Below are positions 15,700 through 23,772 of a stretch of 23,847 nucleotides of DNA, piece after piece. Position 1 is the first letter of the stretch. The number at the start of each line of letters is the position of its first letter. The DNA is from Ruminiclostridium sp. (GTDB lineage Bacteria > Bacillota > Clostridia > DSM-8532), in assembly GCA_003535195.1 (NCBI GenBank), contig DOHN01000102.1, forward strand, positions 1 to 23,847, given 5' to 3'. The notes beneath the pieces were generated by a model. The model was not told the DNA's origin. It ran no database searches and worked only from the letters and a program-made list of their open reading frames with translations. The translations under genes and the position numbers were made by a program.

Positions 15700-17483
15700 T
15701 TTGGTTCCACCGTTTCGATATTCAGCTCCTGAAGCTGCTTATCATCTACAAAATCCGGGGCGTTGCTCATCAGATCCGAGGCGTTCTGAACCTTGGGGAA
15801 TGCAATAACCTCTTTAATATTATCGGTTTTTGCAAGGAGCATAATCAGTCTGTCCAGGCCAAAAGCCAGGCCGCCGTGGGGCGGGGTTCCGTATTTAAAG
15901 GCTTCCAAAAGGAAACCGAATCGATCCTGTGCCTGCTCAGTGGATAGGCCAATGACATTGAACATCTTGGTCTGAAGCTCCTGGCTATGAATTCGTATGC
16001 TTCCGCCGCCGGCCTCATAACCGTTGATGACAATATCATAAGCCTTTGCCCGAGCCCTTCCCGGGTCGGAATCCAAGTATTGTATATCTTCATCCATGGG
16101 CGAAGTAAAGGGATGGTGCTTGGCCACCCAGCGGTTTTCCTCCTCATTCCGCTCGAGAAGCGGGAACTCGGTAACCCACAGGATATCATACCGATTGTGA
16201 TCAATGAGACCGAGCCTCTCGCCAAGCTCCAGCCTCAGGTGTCCAAGACTGTCAACTACCACATCATTGTTTTTATCTGCCACAAACAGCAGAAGATCAC
16301 CCTTCTCAGCCTCCATGCGCTGCAGAACGGCCGATTGCTCCCCCGCTGTAAGGAATTTGGCGATGGGAGATTTAATGCCCTCCCCGGTCACATTGATCCA
16401 TGCAAGACCTTTGGCTCTATAGGTTTTTACCAGTTCGCCCAGTGCGTCGATTTCTTTTCTGGAGAAGGATTTTCCGGCGCCCTTTGCATTGACGGCACGC
16501 ACGCTTCCACCGCCGGAAACGGCATCCTGAAATACTTTAAATCCAGTTTTTCCGGCTATCTCTGAAACATCCACAAGCTCCAGGCCAAAACGGGTATCCG
16601 GCTTGTCTGAACCGAACCGGGACATGGCCTCTTGATAGGGCAGTCGCTTAAACGGCGTTGGAATATCAATCTGGAGAATCTCCTTAAAGACCTTCTGTAT
16701 AAAGCCTTCATTGACGCCGATAACGTCCTCCACATCCACAAAACTCATTTCCAAGTCAATCTGTGTAAATTCTGGCTGGCGGTCCGCTCTTAAGTCCTCG
16801 TCCCTGAAGCATTTGGTGATCTGCATATAACGATCATAGCCCGATACCATCAAAAGCTGCTTGAAAAGCTGAGGAGATTGAGGCAGCGCATAAAACTTCC
16901 CTGGATGCACACGGCTGGGGACCAGGTAATCCCGGGCACCTTCAGGCGTGCTCTTCGTGAGGACCGGGGTCTCGATCTCAAGAAATCCGTTCTCATCATA
17001 GTAATCACGGGCCAGCTTAGCCACCCTGTGACGGAGCATAATTTTTCTTTGGAGATCCGGTCTTCTTAAATCCAGATAGCGGTATTTCAGCCTCAGCATC
17101 TCATTGGCTCCCGAGTCCTCTTCAATATGAAAGGGCGGGGTTTCGCTTTTGCTTAGAATCCGGAGTTCCGATGCAATAACCTCCAATTCGCCTGTAGGCA
17201 TATTTCTATTGATTGCCTCGGGGCTTCTGAGCTGAAGGGTGCCCCGGACGGCCAAAACATACTCGCTTCTGACCAGTATTGCCTTTTCATGAAGTTTGGA
17301 ATCCAGTTCACTGTTAAAAACCACCTGGATGATTCCGCTTCTGTCTCTTAACGTAACAAAGACAAGAGCACCCAGATCTCTTCTCTTTTGAACCCATCCC
17401 ATCAGAACAACTTCTTTTCCGACGTCATTGGCGGTGAGCTCCGCACAGCGATGAGTTCTCTTCATGCCCTGTATATTTTCCAT
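15696..17483 (-). CDS. aspS: Aspartyl-tRNA synthetase (bacterial type)
   Basis: This class II synthetase charges tRNA-Asp. The 595-residue length and architecture are those of the bacterial form. An N-terminal OB anticodon-binding domain (GWVQKRRDLGALVFVTLRDR) covers about 1-110. Motif 2 is FRDEDLRADRQPEFTQID. A GAD insertion sits around 280-430, and motif 3 is GLAFGLDRLIMLL near 530-545. Sequence alone does not show whether it is strictly Asp-specific or also charges tRNA-Asn in a GatCAB pathway. It follows hisS by 22 bases and overlaps sipS by four, as part of one operon. The start is the ATG at 17483, with AGGG-type pairing upstream in the short gap. Confidence 0.97.
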   Translation of the reverse strand: MENIQGMKRTHRCAELTANDVGKEVVLMGWVQKRRDLGALVFVTLRDRSGIIQVVFNSELDSKLHEKAILVRSEYVLAVRGTLQLRSPEAINRNMPTGELEVIASELRILSKSETPPFHIEEDSGANEMLRLKYRYLDLRRPDLQRKIMLRHRVAKLARDYYDENGFLEIETPVLTKSTPEGARDYLVPSRVHPGKFYALPQSPQLFKQLLMVSGYDRYMQITKCFRDEDLRADRQPEFTQIDLEMSFVDVEDVIGVNEGFIQKVFKEILQIDIPTPFKRLPYQEAMSRFGSDKPDTRFGLELVDVSEIAGKTGFKVFQDAVSGGGSVRAVNAKGAGKSFSRKEIDALGELVKTYRAKGLAWINVTGEGIKSPIAKFLTAGEQSAVLQRMEAEKGDLLLFVADKNNDVVVDSLGHLRLELGERLGLIDHNRYDILWVTEFPLLERNEEENRWVAKHHPFTSPMDEDIQYLDSDPGRARAKAYDIVINGYEAGGGSIRIHSQELQTKMFNVIGLSTEQAQDRFGFLLEAFKYGTPPHGGLAFGLDRLIMLLAKTDNIKEVIAFPKVQNASDLMSNAPDFVDDKQLQELNIETVEPK

Positions 17484-17505
17484 ATATTAAACCCTCCAGG
17501 TATTT

Positions 17506-18771
17506 TTATATTTTATTTTTAACCAATCGGTCTATCAGCGTATCAAGGCTTATATCCTTTGCCTCGCCGGTGGCCATATCCTTCAGCTGAGCCCTGTTGC
17601 TTTCAATTTCATTATCGCCCAAAAACAGTGTATAGCGAACTCCAAGCTTATCGGCATATTTCATCTGCGCTTTAACGCTCCGGCCCATAATATCCTTCAC
17701 ACATGTTATATTATTTTTTCGGAGTTCCCATGCAAGCCTTTCACAAGCTAAAGCGGCCTTTTCTCCAATAGCCCCGATATAAATATCCGAGGGTTCGGGC
17801 TTAGGAATCTCTATGCCCTGGCTTTGAAGCTCCAAAAGAAGGCGTTCCACGCCCAGTGCAAAGCCGATGCCGGGTGCCGGCGCTCCGCCGCATTCCTGCA
17901 CTAATCCGTCGTATCGCCCGCCGCCGCAAACAGTGCCTTGGCTTCCTATATTTTTGGAAACAAACTCAAAAACGGTCTTGGTATAGTAATCTAGACCTCT
18001 GACAATATTTTTGTCAATGGTATAAGGGATGCCGATGGCCTCCAGCTTACCGATCACCGCCTCAAAATGCATTCTGCACTCGTCGCAAATATTATCCAGA
18101 AGGGCCGGGGCATCAATGATTTGTTTCCTGCAGGATTCTTCCTTGCAATCCAGTACGCGCATGGGGTTTCTGTTATACCGCTCCTTGCAGGTATCGCACA
18201 TATGGCCGATCCTGTCTTTGAGAAATTCTTTTAGCTTTTCATTGTATTTGCTTCTGCATTCCGGGCATCCGATACTGTTCAGGTTCAAAACAAGATTTTT
18301 AATGCCCAGCTTTTCAAAAAACAGTGAAAGAATAGAGATAATTTCAACATCGGCAGCCGGATCAGCGGCGCCCAAAAGCTCCACGCCGAATTGATTAAAC
18401 TCGCGGTAACGGCCTTTTTGAACATTTTCATAACGATAGGCTGTGATCTGATAAAAAAGCTTTACCGGCTGGGGCTGGGAAGACATGCCGTGCTCAATAA
18501 AGCTCCGAACAACCCCTGCCGTCCCTTCGGGCCGGAGAGTGATACTGCGTCCCCCCTTATCCTGGAAGGTGTACATTTCCTTTTGAACGATATCCGTGGT
18601 ATCCCCCACACCGCGCTGAAAGAGCTCCGTATGTTCAAATACCGGAATACGGATTTCTTTGTAGCCGAATACCTTGCAAATATCGGCAAACACTTTTTCT
18701 ACATAATTCCATCGATATATATCTTCAGGCAATATATCCTTGGTTCCTTTTGGTGCTTGCGTCAGCATCAT
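17506..18771 (-). CDS. hisS: Histidyl-tRNA synthetase
   Basis: This class II synthetase charges tRNA-His. The 421-residue protein shows motif 1 around FGYKEIRIPVFEHTELF and LRPEGTAGVVR. Motif 2 is YRYENVQKGRYREFNQFGVE. The histidine-specific segments are GLDYYTKTVFE and CGGGRYDGL, motif 3 is GIGFALGVERLLLE, and a C-terminal anticodon-binding domain covers about 325-421. The middle insertion carries several CxxC pairs (CPEC, CDTC, CDEC) that may bind zinc, as in some clostridial enzymes. AGGAG lies six bases before the first of two adjacent ATG codons. It is the first gene of the operon, read from the promoter at 18842-18870. No T-box element is present in the 95-base leader region. Confidence 0.97.
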   Translation of the reverse strand: MMLTQAPKGTKDILPEDIYRWNYVEKVFADICKVFGYKEIRIPVFEHTELFQRGVGDTTDIVQKEMYTFQDKGGRSITLRPEGTAGVVRSFIEHGMSSQPQPVKLFYQITAYRYENVQKGRYREFNQFGVELLGAADPAADVEIISILSLFFEKLGIKNLVLNLNSIGCPECRSKYNEKLKEFLKDRIGHMCDTCKERYNRNPMRVLDCKEESCRKQIIDAPALLDNICDECRMHFEAVIGKLEAIGIPYTIDKNIVRGLDYYTKTVFEFVSKNIGSQGTVCGGGRYDGLVQECGGAPAPGIGFALGVERLLLELQSQGIEIPKPEPSDIYIGAIGEKAALACERLAWELRKNNITCVKDIMGRSVKAQMKYADKLGVRYTLFLGDNEIESNRAQLKDMATGEAKDISLDTLIDRLVKNKI

Positions 18772-18841
18772 GCTTCACTCCTGTCGGATGTTTCAATTCA
18801 TTCATTAATAGGCTTTTATGGCCCAGTCATCCATCAAAATA

Positions 18842-18870
18842 ATTGTATATATTCAGTCGTTTATTGTCAA
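18842..18870 (-). promoter_or_regulatory. Strong sigma-A promoter for hisS-aspS-sipS-polC
   Basis: TTGACA (perfect), a 17-base spacer and TACAAT (five of six). The TGA stop of the upstream thioesterase gene lies within the TTGACA box. Transcription would start near 18835, leaving about 64 bases before the hisS ATG. Confidence 0.8.
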
Positions 18871-19334
18871 CAAACCCGTCTTGAAAGACGAACCTCTCGG
18901 CGTTTAGCAGCCTTCTCATTTTCGCAGCGCTCCTCCTCGGTCTCAAGAATCAGGCCCGGAACAGGGTGAGGCTTGCCGTTCTGATCCAGGGCAACAAAAG
19001 TGAGATAGGCTTTATTGGTTAATTTGGTCTTCCCCGTCAAGTAATTTTCAGAATAAGCTTCCACCAGAACTTCCATGGAGGTCCTCCCCACCCATGTAAG
19101 CCTTGCTTTCAGAACGATCATCTCGCCTACATGCACCGGCTGGCTGAACTCCACACTGTCAATAACGGCTGTGGCCACGATGGACTGGGCATGCCTGGAG
19201 GCTGCCATAGCACCCGCGATATCGGCCCAGTGCAGCAAACGTCCTCCAAGCAGATTTCCCAACATATTGGTATCATTGGGAAGAACCAATTCTCTCATTT
19301 CAACAATTGAATCTGAAATTTTTTTTGCTTCCAT
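18867..19334 (-). CDS. Hotdog-fold acyl-CoA thioesterase
   Basis: The 155-residue protein is a single hotdog-domain thioesterase of the YciA/BACH-like group, which hydrolyse acyl-CoA thioesters to free acid and CoA. The typical helix segment is NMLGNLLGGRLLHWADIAGAMAASRHA (two overlapping pieces, residues about 23-49), with the catalytic acidic residue expected in the WAD position. VDSVEF-like IDSVEFSQPVHVGEMIVLKA and a later YLTFVALD strand follow. The last 25 residues are charged (ERCENEKAAKRREVRLSRR). AGGA lies seven bases before the ATG. It is divergent from azlC and ends inside the hisS promoter. Substrate chain length cannot be told from sequence. Confidence 0.9.
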   Translation of the reverse strand: MEAKKISDSIVEMRELVLPNDTNMLGNLLGGRLLHWADIAGAMAASRHAQSIVATAVIDSVEFSQPVHVGEMIVLKARLTWVGRTSMEVLVEAYSENYLTGKTKLTNKAYLTFVALDQNGKPHPVPGLILETEEERCENEKAAKRREVRLSRRVC

Positions 19335-19490
19335 ACTTTTTCCTTCATTGTCTGCATTTTTGTAGTTTTCTTTAAATTTTACCCATCCATTGGGCTCATA
19401 GTCTTTTATCCGGAGATGAGTATCTCTATTTTATCACAGAAATTTAATATAAAAGACCATATCCTTCCTATTCATGACTAAAAATTATGA

Positions 19491-19518
19491 TTTACTGACT
19501 GATATTTTATGCTACAAT
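19491..19518 (+). promoter_or_regulatory. Sigma-A promoter with extended -10 for azlCD
   Basis: TTTACT, a 16-base spacer and TACAAT preceded by TGC (extended -10). The predicted start near 19525 would leave the first TTG at 19532 almost leaderless. That supports the TTG at 19556, which has GGAGAG upstream, as the azlC start. Confidence 0.6.
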
Positions 19519-19555
19519 ATGTTGAAAAACATTGGAATGGAGAGTTCATTTTACA

Positions 19556-20254
19556 TTGCAGCAAAAAACCAAAGGACTGAAGGCCGCATTTCCTTATACC
19601 ATTCCCATTATGACGGGATATTTGTTTCTCGGCATGGCATTCGGCATATTGCTGAACAGCAAGGGCTACCATTTCGGCTGGGCTGTTTTAATGAGCATAT
19701 TTATATATGCGGGTTCCATGCAATTTGTGGCGGTCAATCTTTTGACCCTGGCTTTCAATCCTCTCAATGCTTTTTTAATAACGCTGATGGTAAACGCCCG
19801 GCATTTATTCTACGGGCTTTCCATGCTGGGCAAATTTAAAGGGACCGGCAATAAAAAGCCCTACCTTATTTTCGGCCTGACCGATGAAACCTACTCCATT
19901 CTTTGCTCTGCTGAGCCTCCGGAAAGTATGGACAAAAACGGGTTTATGTTTTCCGTCACCATTTTGAATCAATTTTACTGGGTGGCCGGGTCTGCGGCAG
20001 GGGCTCTGTTGGGGGCCGTGTTCACCTTTAATGCCAAAGGCATCGACTTTGTGATGACGGCTTTGTTCGTGGTCATTTTTGTCAGCCAGTGGCAATCACA
20101 AAAAAAACACGCTCCCGCCGCCATCGGCATAGCTGTATCAGTGACCTGTCTTTTGATATTCGGGCCGGATCATTTCATCATTCCCGCCATGGGTTTAATA
20201 ACACTGGTTCTGACGGTATTTAAAAAGCACATAGAAACGGAGGCGCAAACATGA
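19556..20254 (+). CDS. azlC: AzlC-family branched-chain amino acid exporter, large subunit
   Basis: AzlC and AzlD together export branched-chain amino acids and analogues such as azaleucine. The protein is about 232 residues with several membrane helices. Family segments are KAAFPYTIPIMTGYLFLGMAFG at the start (read here in two overlapping parts), IYAGSMQFVAVNLL, MVNARHLFYGLSM and the FGLTDETYS motif. The chosen start is a TTG at 19556, 11 bases after GGAGAG. The frame also has a TTG at 19532, but without a ribosome binding site and only about seven bases after the predicted transcript start. The stop overlaps the azlD start (ATGA), so the two are translationally coupled. Confidence 0.92.
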   Translation: MQQKTKGLKAAFPYTIPIMTGYLFLGMAFGILLNSKGYHFGWAVLMSIFIYAGSMQFVAVNLLTLAFNPLNAFLITLMVNARHLFYGLSMLGKFKGTGNKKPYLIFGLTDETYSILCSAEPPESMDKNGFMFSVTILNQFYWVAGSAAGALLGAVFTFNAKGIDFVMTALFVVIFVSQWQSQKKHAPAAIGIAVSVTCLLIFGPDHFIIPAMGLITLVLTVFKKHIETEAQT

Positions 20255-20586
20255 CACTCACTTCGCACCAATCACTTATCACCGTTTTGGTGATTGCGGC
20301 CGCCACCATACTGACCAGGGCTTTGCCCTTTGCTCTGTTCCCCGACAACAGGGAAACCCCCAAATATATCGTCTATCTGGGACAAGTCCTCCCCTATGCA
20401 TTAATGGGTTTTTTGGTGGTCTATTGCTTAAAGGGCATTTCACTTATTTCAAGCCCTTTTGGTATACCTGAGGCCATTGGCATCATTTGCGTGGTATTTC
20501 TCTACCTCTGGAGAAAAAATATTCTCTTAAGCATCGCTGGGGGCACCATGGCCTACATGGTGCTGGTACAGACAGTTTTTAGCTAG
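20251..20586 (+). CDS. azlD: AzlD-family branched-chain amino acid exporter, small subunit
   Basis: The 111-residue protein has four hydrophobic helices, the usual size and layout of AzlD, the small partner of AzlC. Typical segments are the early ATILTRALPFALFPD and, after the first helix, YLGQVLPYALMGFLVVYCLK. It starts within the azlC stop. Its own stop (TAG) shares the palindrome CTAG with the stop of the oppositely oriented gene downstream, so the genes meet tail to tail with a four-base overlap and no terminator hairpin between them. Confidence 0.93.
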   Translation: MTLTSHQSLITVLVIAAATILTRALPFALFPDNRETPKYIVYLGQVLPYALMGFLVVYCLKGISLISSPFGIPEAIGIICVVFLYLWRKNILLSIAGGTMAYMVLVQTVFS

Positions 20587-22133
20587 GAATTATCAATATC
20601 GTTTTGGGTTCTTCTATTTCCTGCTTTGCCGGCGAAAATTCTCAAGCCATGATAGGACATGAGGATCAGATAAGGATAAATCGGATAAATATAGCGGGGT
20701 TTAATCTCCCAAAGGGTATAAAAGCCTATAAAGCCCAGTAAAATAATAGCCGGAAAAATGAGGGCATAGGAATACTTTTTAAATATGGAGTGAAAAAGTC
20801 CGACGCAGATCAGGCTCAGCATCAGCAGGTTGGTCACATGCAGGACCCACCGGACAGCATCCCGAAGCCCGGTATTATATTGCACGTACCGGGTTGCAAA
20901 AGTGGAATACAAATAGCCCCGGGAGCCTATGCCGTAATATTCCGCCTGGTAGGTTCCCTCGGACCATAACCAGATATTTTTCTTTAAATAAACACTGGCA
21001 ATCCTTTTCGGTCCTTTTTCTTTAATATTCCTGCGGATCATCTCTGAATAGAACTTTGCGCTTATGGCTTTGTTCCATTGCCCCTGGTGGGTATAAACAT
21101 TATAAGAACGCGAATTATCCCAATACCCCATCTTTTCCTCATTCATGCCAATATGAATCCACATATGGATAGGAATAGAATTTTTGCCCACCGGCTCGGA
21201 AATTTTATTTGTATGCAAAAAATAGGCATTAACAATGGATAAGGGGAGATTCAGCATGAACAGCATGGCGGCAAAAAAAGCCAATATCTTTATCAGGTTT
21301 ACTCTCTGGATGATAAAATAAAGGGTTACAGCCAATAGAAATATAACTCCCAGCTGCCTCAGAAAATTTCCCGCCGTCACAAATAAGCCGGCCGGCACCA
21401 GATGTACCGCCTTTTTGGTCTTTAAATATCGGATCGAGCAATAGACAAATCCGGCAAACAGAGCAGTGGCATAGACATCGTTATAGGCAAGGTTATTGAG
21501 CAGTATCATGGGCGGATAAACCCCGGAAAATATCAGAATTCCATAAGCTTTACCGGCTTTTGGCCGGCATAATTCCTCATATATTCTGAATATAAAAAAT
21601 GCGGTAGCAGTAGAAAAAGCGACATTTATAAGTTTCGGCACCAAAAGCGTATGGGGGAAAATTTTATACATCATAGACAAAAACAATGTTATTCCTACAT
21701 TGTTGGGGTACTGGTAAAGGTATCCCCCTCTATTAAATGCAGCGTAGCCGCCTTTGATGAGCTTCACAGCCAGCAGATTGACCGTTTCCTGGTCCGCAAA
21801 CTGCTTGGCTGGAAGGAGCAGAATATAGAACAGCTGAAGCACAGCCGAGCTGTAAAGAACAGCCAGGATAACCTGCTTCCGGTTATATTTTTCAAGCCTT
21901 TCTCCCAGCTTGTAAACCAGAAAAAAAACGCATAACAATAAAAAGGCGGTAAGCACAAGAAAAAAAATGTCCTGATCGATCCAAGCGGGATTATCGCCAT
22001 GCCTGTACCAGCAAAATTCGGCGCGTATAAACAGGGAAGCACTCAGGATACATACTAAAAAAGCCGATAGGAGGAAAACAGGAACTCTATTAAGTATAAT
22101 CAGTATTTTGCCAGGTTTTTCTCCGGTATTCAA
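20583..22133 (-). CDS. Polytopic membrane protein, probable GT-C (family 39-like) glycosyltransferase
   Basis: The 516-residue protein has about eleven to thirteen membrane helices. After the first two helices, a loop carries AKQFADQETVNLLAVKL (residues about 109-125, with D114 and E116) and a GGYLYQYPNNVGI segment. This resembles the acidic catalytic loop and YPP-type motif of GT-C enzymes (PMT/ArnT-like), which use polyprenyl-phosphate sugars to glycosylate lipids, polymers or proteins outside the membrane. A large extracytoplasmic segment around 325-420 is followed by further helices and the WEIKPRYIYPIYPYL motif. The start is a TTG with GAGAGGG eight bases upstream; no better ATG exists nearby. 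The substrate is unknown. It is a lone gene, overlapping azlD tail to tail. Confidence 0.8.
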   Translation of the reverse strand: MNTGEKPGKILIILNRVPVFLLSAFLVCILSASLFIRAEFCWYRHGDNPAWIDQDIFFLVLTAFLLLCVFFLVYKLGERLEKYNRKQVILAVLYSSAVLQLFYILLLPAKQFADQETVNLLAVKLIKGGYAAFNRGGYLYQYPNNVGITLFLSMMYKIFPHTLLVPKLINVAFSTATAFFIFRIYEELCRPKAGKAYGILIFSGVYPPMILLNNLAYNDVYATALFAGFVYCSIRYLKTKKAVHLVPAGLFVTAGNFLRQLGVIFLLAVTLYFIIQRVNLIKILAFFAAMLFMLNLPLSIVNAYFLHTNKISEPVGKNSIPIHMWIHIGMNEEKMGYWDNSRSYNVYTHQGQWNKAISAKFYSEMIRRNIKEKGPKRIASVYLKKNIWLWSEGTYQAEYYGIGSRGYLYSTFATRYVQYNTGLRDAVRWVLHVTNLLMLSLICVGLFHSIFKKYSYALIFPAIILLGFIGFYTLWEIKPRYIYPIYPYLILMSYHGLRIFAGKAGNRRTQNDIDNS

Positions 22134-22260
22134 AATATTGACCCTCTCAAATATAAAGTTGAATTTATTCTTCTCCTGTTTCTCCCTTCGTTATACAGAA
22201 GACCAAAGTGGGGAATAATTCCATTAAAGATTTACATCAAATTAATACGCTATTCATAAC

Positions 22261-22301
22261 TTGTACATATTTGCCTAATATGATTAAATAGTAACTATAA
22301 T
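22261..22301 (+). promoter_or_regulatory. Promoter region of the PrsA-like foldase gene
   Basis: Two overlapping candidates are visible: TTGTAC, 17 bases, TTAAAT with a TGA extension (22261-22289); and TTGCCT, 19 bases, a perfect TATAAT (22271-22301). Either gives a short leader before AAGGAG and the ATG at 22331. Confidence 0.5.
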
Positions 22302-22330
22302 TTCATTCTGAATATAAAAGGAGCAAAATA

Positions 22331-23215
22331 ATGAAAGAATCTCTTAAAAACAATGTAGTTCCAATAATCCTTGCGGCCCTCTTGATTATTGCAGTAGTTG
22401 CGTTAATTGTTACTTTCACGGGTAATAATCCAGTGGTTGCCAAAGTGAACAGCGAAAAAATCACAAAGAACGACCTATATAATACTCTCGTAGAATATTA
22501 CGGGCCTTCGGTTCTGGACAGCATGATAGCGAAAAAAATCGTTAAAATGGAAGCCGAAAAGGACAATATCACTGTTACCGATGAAGAAATACAGGCAGAG
22601 TTGGATAAAATGGCCGAAGCCTACGGCGGAACAGAGACCTTTAACCAGCAATTGCAGATGTCAGGTATTACTATGGACGCCATGAAGGAGGATTTGAAAA
22701 ACTATCTTGAAATTTCCAAATTAATGGATCCCCTTATAACAATCACCGATGAACAGATCAGCACCTATTTTGAAGAAAACAAGGAAAGCTTTGCCCAACC
22801 TGAACAGGTAAAAGCAAGCCATATTTTAGTGGCCGATGAAGCAACTGCCAAGGAAGTAAAGCAAAAACTTAATGAAGGCGGTGATTTCGCCGCACTTGCC
22901 GCTGAATATTCCACTGATAAAGAAAATGCACAAAACGGCGGAGAATTAGGATTCTTCGGGAAGGGCAAGATGGTGGAAGCTTTTGAAACCGTCGCATTCT
23001 CCATGAAAGTCGGTGAGATCAGCGAGCCTGTCAAAACAGACTTCGGCTATCACATCATTAAAGTAACCGATAAAAAAGAAGCCAAGGAAGCCAATCTTGA
23101 AGAAAGCCGGACTGAAATAGAAGATGTTCTGAAAGAGCAGCAGCTGAATACCACATATACCAACTGGCTCACCGAAAAAAAGGCAGCGTATAAAATTACT
23201 AATAACCTGAAATAA
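22331..23215 (+). CDS. Membrane-anchored parvulin-type peptidyl-prolyl isomerase (PrsA/SurA-like)
   Basis: The 294-residue protein is an extracytoplasmic folding factor. One N-terminal helix (about 9-30) is followed by a SurA/PrsA-type helical domain ([18 protein letters not shown], and [15 protein letters not shown]). A parvulin rotamase domain spans about 158-248: [38 protein letters not shown] and GYHIIKV, with the conserved histidines H163 and H241. A short helical C-terminal tail follows. Classical PrsA is a lipoprotein, but no lipobox cysteine is present here, so it is anchored by an uncleaved helix. AAGGAG lies seven bases before the ATG. It is a single-gene unit with promoter candidates at 22261-22301 and a terminator at 23239. 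Confidence 0.93.
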   Translation: MKESLKNNVVPIILAALLIIAVVALIVTFTGNNPVVAKVNSEKITKNDLYNTLVEYYGPSVLDSMIAKKIVKMEAEKDNITVTDEEIQAELDKMAEAYGGTETFNQQLQMSGITMDAMKEDLKNYLEISKLMDPLITITDEQISTYFEENKESFAQPEQVKASHILVADEATAKEVKQKLNEGGDFAALAAEYSTDKENAQNGGELGFFGKGKMVEAFETVAFSMKVGEISEPVKTDFGYHIIKVTDKKEAKEANLEESRTEIEDVLKEQQLNTTYTNWLTEKKAAYKITNNLK

Positions 23216-23238
23216 AATTTCGGCAATAATCTACTCAA

Positions 23239-23273
23239 AACGGTCTGAAACAAATAGTTCCAGATCGTTTTTT
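23239..23273 (+). terminator. Rho-independent terminator after the PrsA-like gene
   Basis: AACGGTCTGAAAC (23239-23251) pairs with GTTCCAGATCGTT (23257-23269) with one G-U pair and one A-C mismatch. The loop is AAATA, and a run of six T (23268-23273) follows. Confidence 0.85.
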
Positions 23274-23299
23274 GCATTTTTAATTTCAGCATTATATAC

Positions 23300-23328
23300 T
23301 TTATTCCAGGGTTTAAACAGGGTATAAT
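23300..23328 (+). promoter_or_regulatory. Promoter candidate for the zinc-ribbon membrane gene
   Basis: A perfect TATAAT lies 17 bases after TTTATT. The -35 is weak, but the position, about 35 bases before the start codon and after the terminator of the previous gene, fits. Confidence 0.5.
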
Positions 23329-23361
23329 GCAGAAAAGAGATAAAAATTGGAGGGTGAGGGA

Positions 23362-23772
23362 TTGGAAAAATTCAGATATAAACTCATTCGATTTATGTCG
23401 GGCAGATATGGCGCCGATCAACTATACTATGCAATGACCGTATTATGTATCCTCTTGATGATTCTCAATTCATTCCTGCGGATACCTCTTTTGAATATTC
23501 TGGTATGGTCCCTGCTGATTCTCATGGTTATCAGATCATTTTCCCGGAATATTTACAAAAGACAGCTGGAAAACCAAAAATTCCTGAGAATCTATAACCC
23601 TGTCAAAGCAAAAGTGATGCTGACAGTACGTAAAATCAGGGAAATCAGGACAAACCGCTACCGTACCTGCCCCCACTGCAAAGCCTCCCTTCGGCTGCCC
23701 AAGAAGAAGGGAAAGCATACGGTAGAATGCCCCCGCTGCCATAAAGCGTTTCAAGTGTCGGTCAGGTTTTGA
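23362..23772 (+). CDS. Small membrane protein with C-terminal zinc ribbon, function unknown
   Basis: The 136-residue product has an N-terminal basic stretch, two adjacent hydrophobic helices (about 22-40 and 42-58), a basic helical middle (IYKRQLENQKFLRIYNPVKA) and a C-terminal four-Cys ribbon (C103-P-H-C106 and C123-P-R-C126). The ribbon likely binds one zinc ion on the cytoplasmic side. I do not recognise a named family beyond a generic zinc-ribbon membrane protein. The TTG at 23362 is preferred because GGAGG lies eight bases upstream. An earlier TTG in frame at 23347 overlaps that site and has none of its own. It is a single gene with its own promoter candidate. The 75 bases to the window end hold nothing recognisable. 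Confidence 0.8.
   Translation: MEKFRYKLIRFMSGRYGADQLYYAMTVLCILLMILNSFLRIPLLNILVWSLLILMVIRSFSRNIYKRQLENQKFLRIYNPVKAKVMLTVRKIREIRTNRYRTCPHCKASLRLPKKKGKHTVECPRCHKAFQVSVRF

Noticed and set aside
15987..16565. A 192-codon plus-strand open frame
   Set aside because: It is antisense to aspS and has no recognisable domain; a shadow of a conserved gene.
18772..18866. Possible T-box leader before hisS-aspS
   Set aside because: The interval is too short and lacks the T-box core (TGGNACCGCG) and any terminator hairpin.
18391..18969. A 192-codon plus-strand open frame across the hisS start
   Set aside because: It is antisense to hisS, the promoter and the thioesterase end, with no family features.
22134..22260. 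Minus-strand promoter for the GT-C gene (TATAAC near 22190)
   Set aside because: No acceptable -35 box lies 16-18 bases upstream, so I could not place a promoter with confidence.
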